From NCBI GenBank assembly GCA_900545075.1, contig UQXT01000101.1:1-6952 (forward strand): DNA of 6,952 bases. The letters are read 5' to 3'. The notes beneath the pieces were generated by a model. The model did not search any database and was not told where the DNA came from. It was given only the letters and a program-made list of their open reading frames with translations. Position 1 is the stretch's first letter. Every line of letters begins with the position of its first letter. Of this stretch, positions 6,494 to 6,952 are shown piece by piece. The position numbers and the translations under genes were made by a program. Origin of the DNA: an uncultured Collinsella sp. Its GTDB lineage: Bacteria; Actinomycetota; Coriobacteriia; Coriobacteriales; Coriobacteriaceae.

Positions 6494-6628
6494 TCTCAAT
6501 CTGTAACACCTAGGGCCCGAATTCCCGTCTACCTGTTACAGATTGAGACATTCGAATTCCCTTGAATAGAAAATCTCAATCTGTAACAGTTACTCGGCAA
6601 AAACGGCTGAAGATGTTACAGATCGAGA
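6494..6628. repeat. Four-copy alternating 15-nt repeat array with an exact 40-nt period
   Basis: The motif TCTCAATCTGTAACA lies at 6494-6508 (+), 6534-6548 (-), 6574-6588 (+) and 6614-6628 (-). The first three copies are identical; the fourth has one change (TCTCG in its own orientation). All three spacers (6509-6533, 6549-6573, 6589-6613) are exactly 25 nt and differ in sequence, except that the first two share CGAATTCCC. Neighbouring copies can pair as 15-bp stems with 25-nt loops in two exclusive ways: 1:2 with 3:4, or 2:3. The array lies just behind the DXS-like terminator and overlaps no gene. Its function is unknown. The motif is too short and the orientation wrong for a CRISPR; clustered protein-binding sites or a dispersed palindromic element are the likelier readings. 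Confidence 0.92.
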
Positions 6629-6670
6629 CAAAACAGTAAGGCATGCCGCTGCATCGGCCAGAACCACCAC

Positions 6671-6690
6671 AAAGGTGCCTGTCCCTTTTT
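6671..6690. repeat. REP-like element sharing a core with the left-end hairpin
   Basis: AAAGGTGCCTGTCCCTTTTT resembles the core of the inverted repeat at 59-87; both contain AAAGG and CTGTCCCTTT. It can form only a 5-bp AAAGG/CCTTT stem, so it may be a decayed or half copy. Similar short extragenic motifs are known in many bacteria, some linked to REP-associated transposases. No such transposase is in this window. Confidence 0.5.
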
Positions 6691-6723
6691 AATATGAGCA
6701 GGACATTGTCAAGAGGCAAAATC

Positions 6724-6755
6724 GGGCCTGGCCCCAACGATATGGGGTCAGGCCC
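6724..6755 (-). terminator. Long hairpin, possible minus-strand terminator
   Basis: Positions 6724-6736 pair with 6743-6755, a 13-bp stem with one G-T wobble and a 6-nt loop (ACGATA). On the minus strand the stem is followed after two bases by TTTT, so it could end a transcript entering from the right edge; on the plus strand no T-run follows. The T-tract is short, and the hairpin could instead be another extragenic palindrome. Confidence 0.5.
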
Positions 6756-6952
6756 TCTCCCTATATCAACCCGTCCGCGGCGACCTCGGCGTGTCTTCCC
6801 GACGCTCGTCTTTGCAGTTTAATATCCGCCCGTGGCGATCTCTCGCTGGGCAATCCGTTGCTACGGCTGAGGCTTCTTCGTCGAACCGACAGTCTGTGCA
6901 CGCGTGTGGCGCCCTGGGCGCTCGCAGAAAAGGGACCTGAGGTTCGCCTCAA
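6756..6952. other. Hairpin-rich stretch at the right edge, no recognisable gene
   Basis: No reading frame here looks like a known protein; the one frame that stays open on the minus strand (63 codons to a stop at 6761) is Arg/Ser-rich and low in complexity. Several small inverted repeats follow one another: GCGA-TCTC-TCGC (6835-6846) enclosed by GCCC/GGGC (6828-6831 and 6848-6851), CCGT-TGCT-ACGG (6855-6866), GCGCC-CTG-GGCGC (6909-6921) and TGAGG-TTCG-CCTCA (6938-6951). With the hairpin at 6724-6755 this could be a structured minus-strand RNA ending in a terminator, or a cluster of extragenic palindromes. No known RNA family was recognised. Confidence 0.4.

Noticed and set aside
6494..6628. 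CRISPR array
   Set aside because: The repeats are 15 nt, below the usual 23 or more; orientation alternates, spacers are only 25 nt, and no cas gene is present.
6761..6952. Partial minus-strand gene entering from the right edge
   Set aside because: The 63-codon frame is Arg/Ser-rich with no recognisable motif, and the other frames are broken. A real gene beyond the edge cannot be excluded.

Overview
The window is about 60% G+C, has short intergenic gaps and strong purine-rich ribosome binding sites, and carries an actinobacterial gene set. The proteins look most like those of gut Coriobacteriia, with Collinsella or a close relative the best guess. This assignment is inferred from the look of the proteins and was not tested by a search.

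Layout. Positions 88-4427 hold five genes, all on the minus strand. In transcription order they are an HD-domain phosphohydrolase (4427-3891), a CmpB-type multi-pass membrane protein that starts 3 nt after it (3887-2868), an ammonium channel Amt (2669-1392), a PII signalling protein of the GlnK/GlnB type (1342-1004), and a Cof-type HAD phosphatase (945-88). The first two form a tightly coupled pair. A 198-nt gap then precedes amt-glnK, and the HAD gene may be read through from it. A 228-nt divergent region (4428-4655) separates this block from one plus-strand gene (4656-6437). That gene encodes a 593-residue member of the DXS (1-deoxy-D-xylulose-5-phosphate synthase) family and is followed by a clear intrinsic terminator.

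How the genes work together. Amt and the PII protein are the classical ammonium uptake and nitrogen-sensing pair: PII plugs the Amt pore according to its ATP/ADP/2-oxoglutarate state. This PII has Leu at position 51, where the Tyr modified in E. coli or Corynebacterium normally sits, so any control is probably by effector binding alone. The DXS-like protein keeps the thiamine-diphosphate machinery. It has lost the two arginines that hold the acceptor phosphate in E. coli DXS, plus two other active-site residues, so its substrate is in doubt.

The 515-nt stretch from 6438 to the right edge has no recognisable gene and is dense in repeats. It holds the dxs-like terminator, then four copies of a 15-nt motif at an exact 40-nt period with strictly alternating orientation. 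After these come a REP-like motif related to a 13-bp hairpin at the left end of the window, a long hairpin with a minus-strand T-run, and several small hairpins. The alternating array is the least explained structure here.
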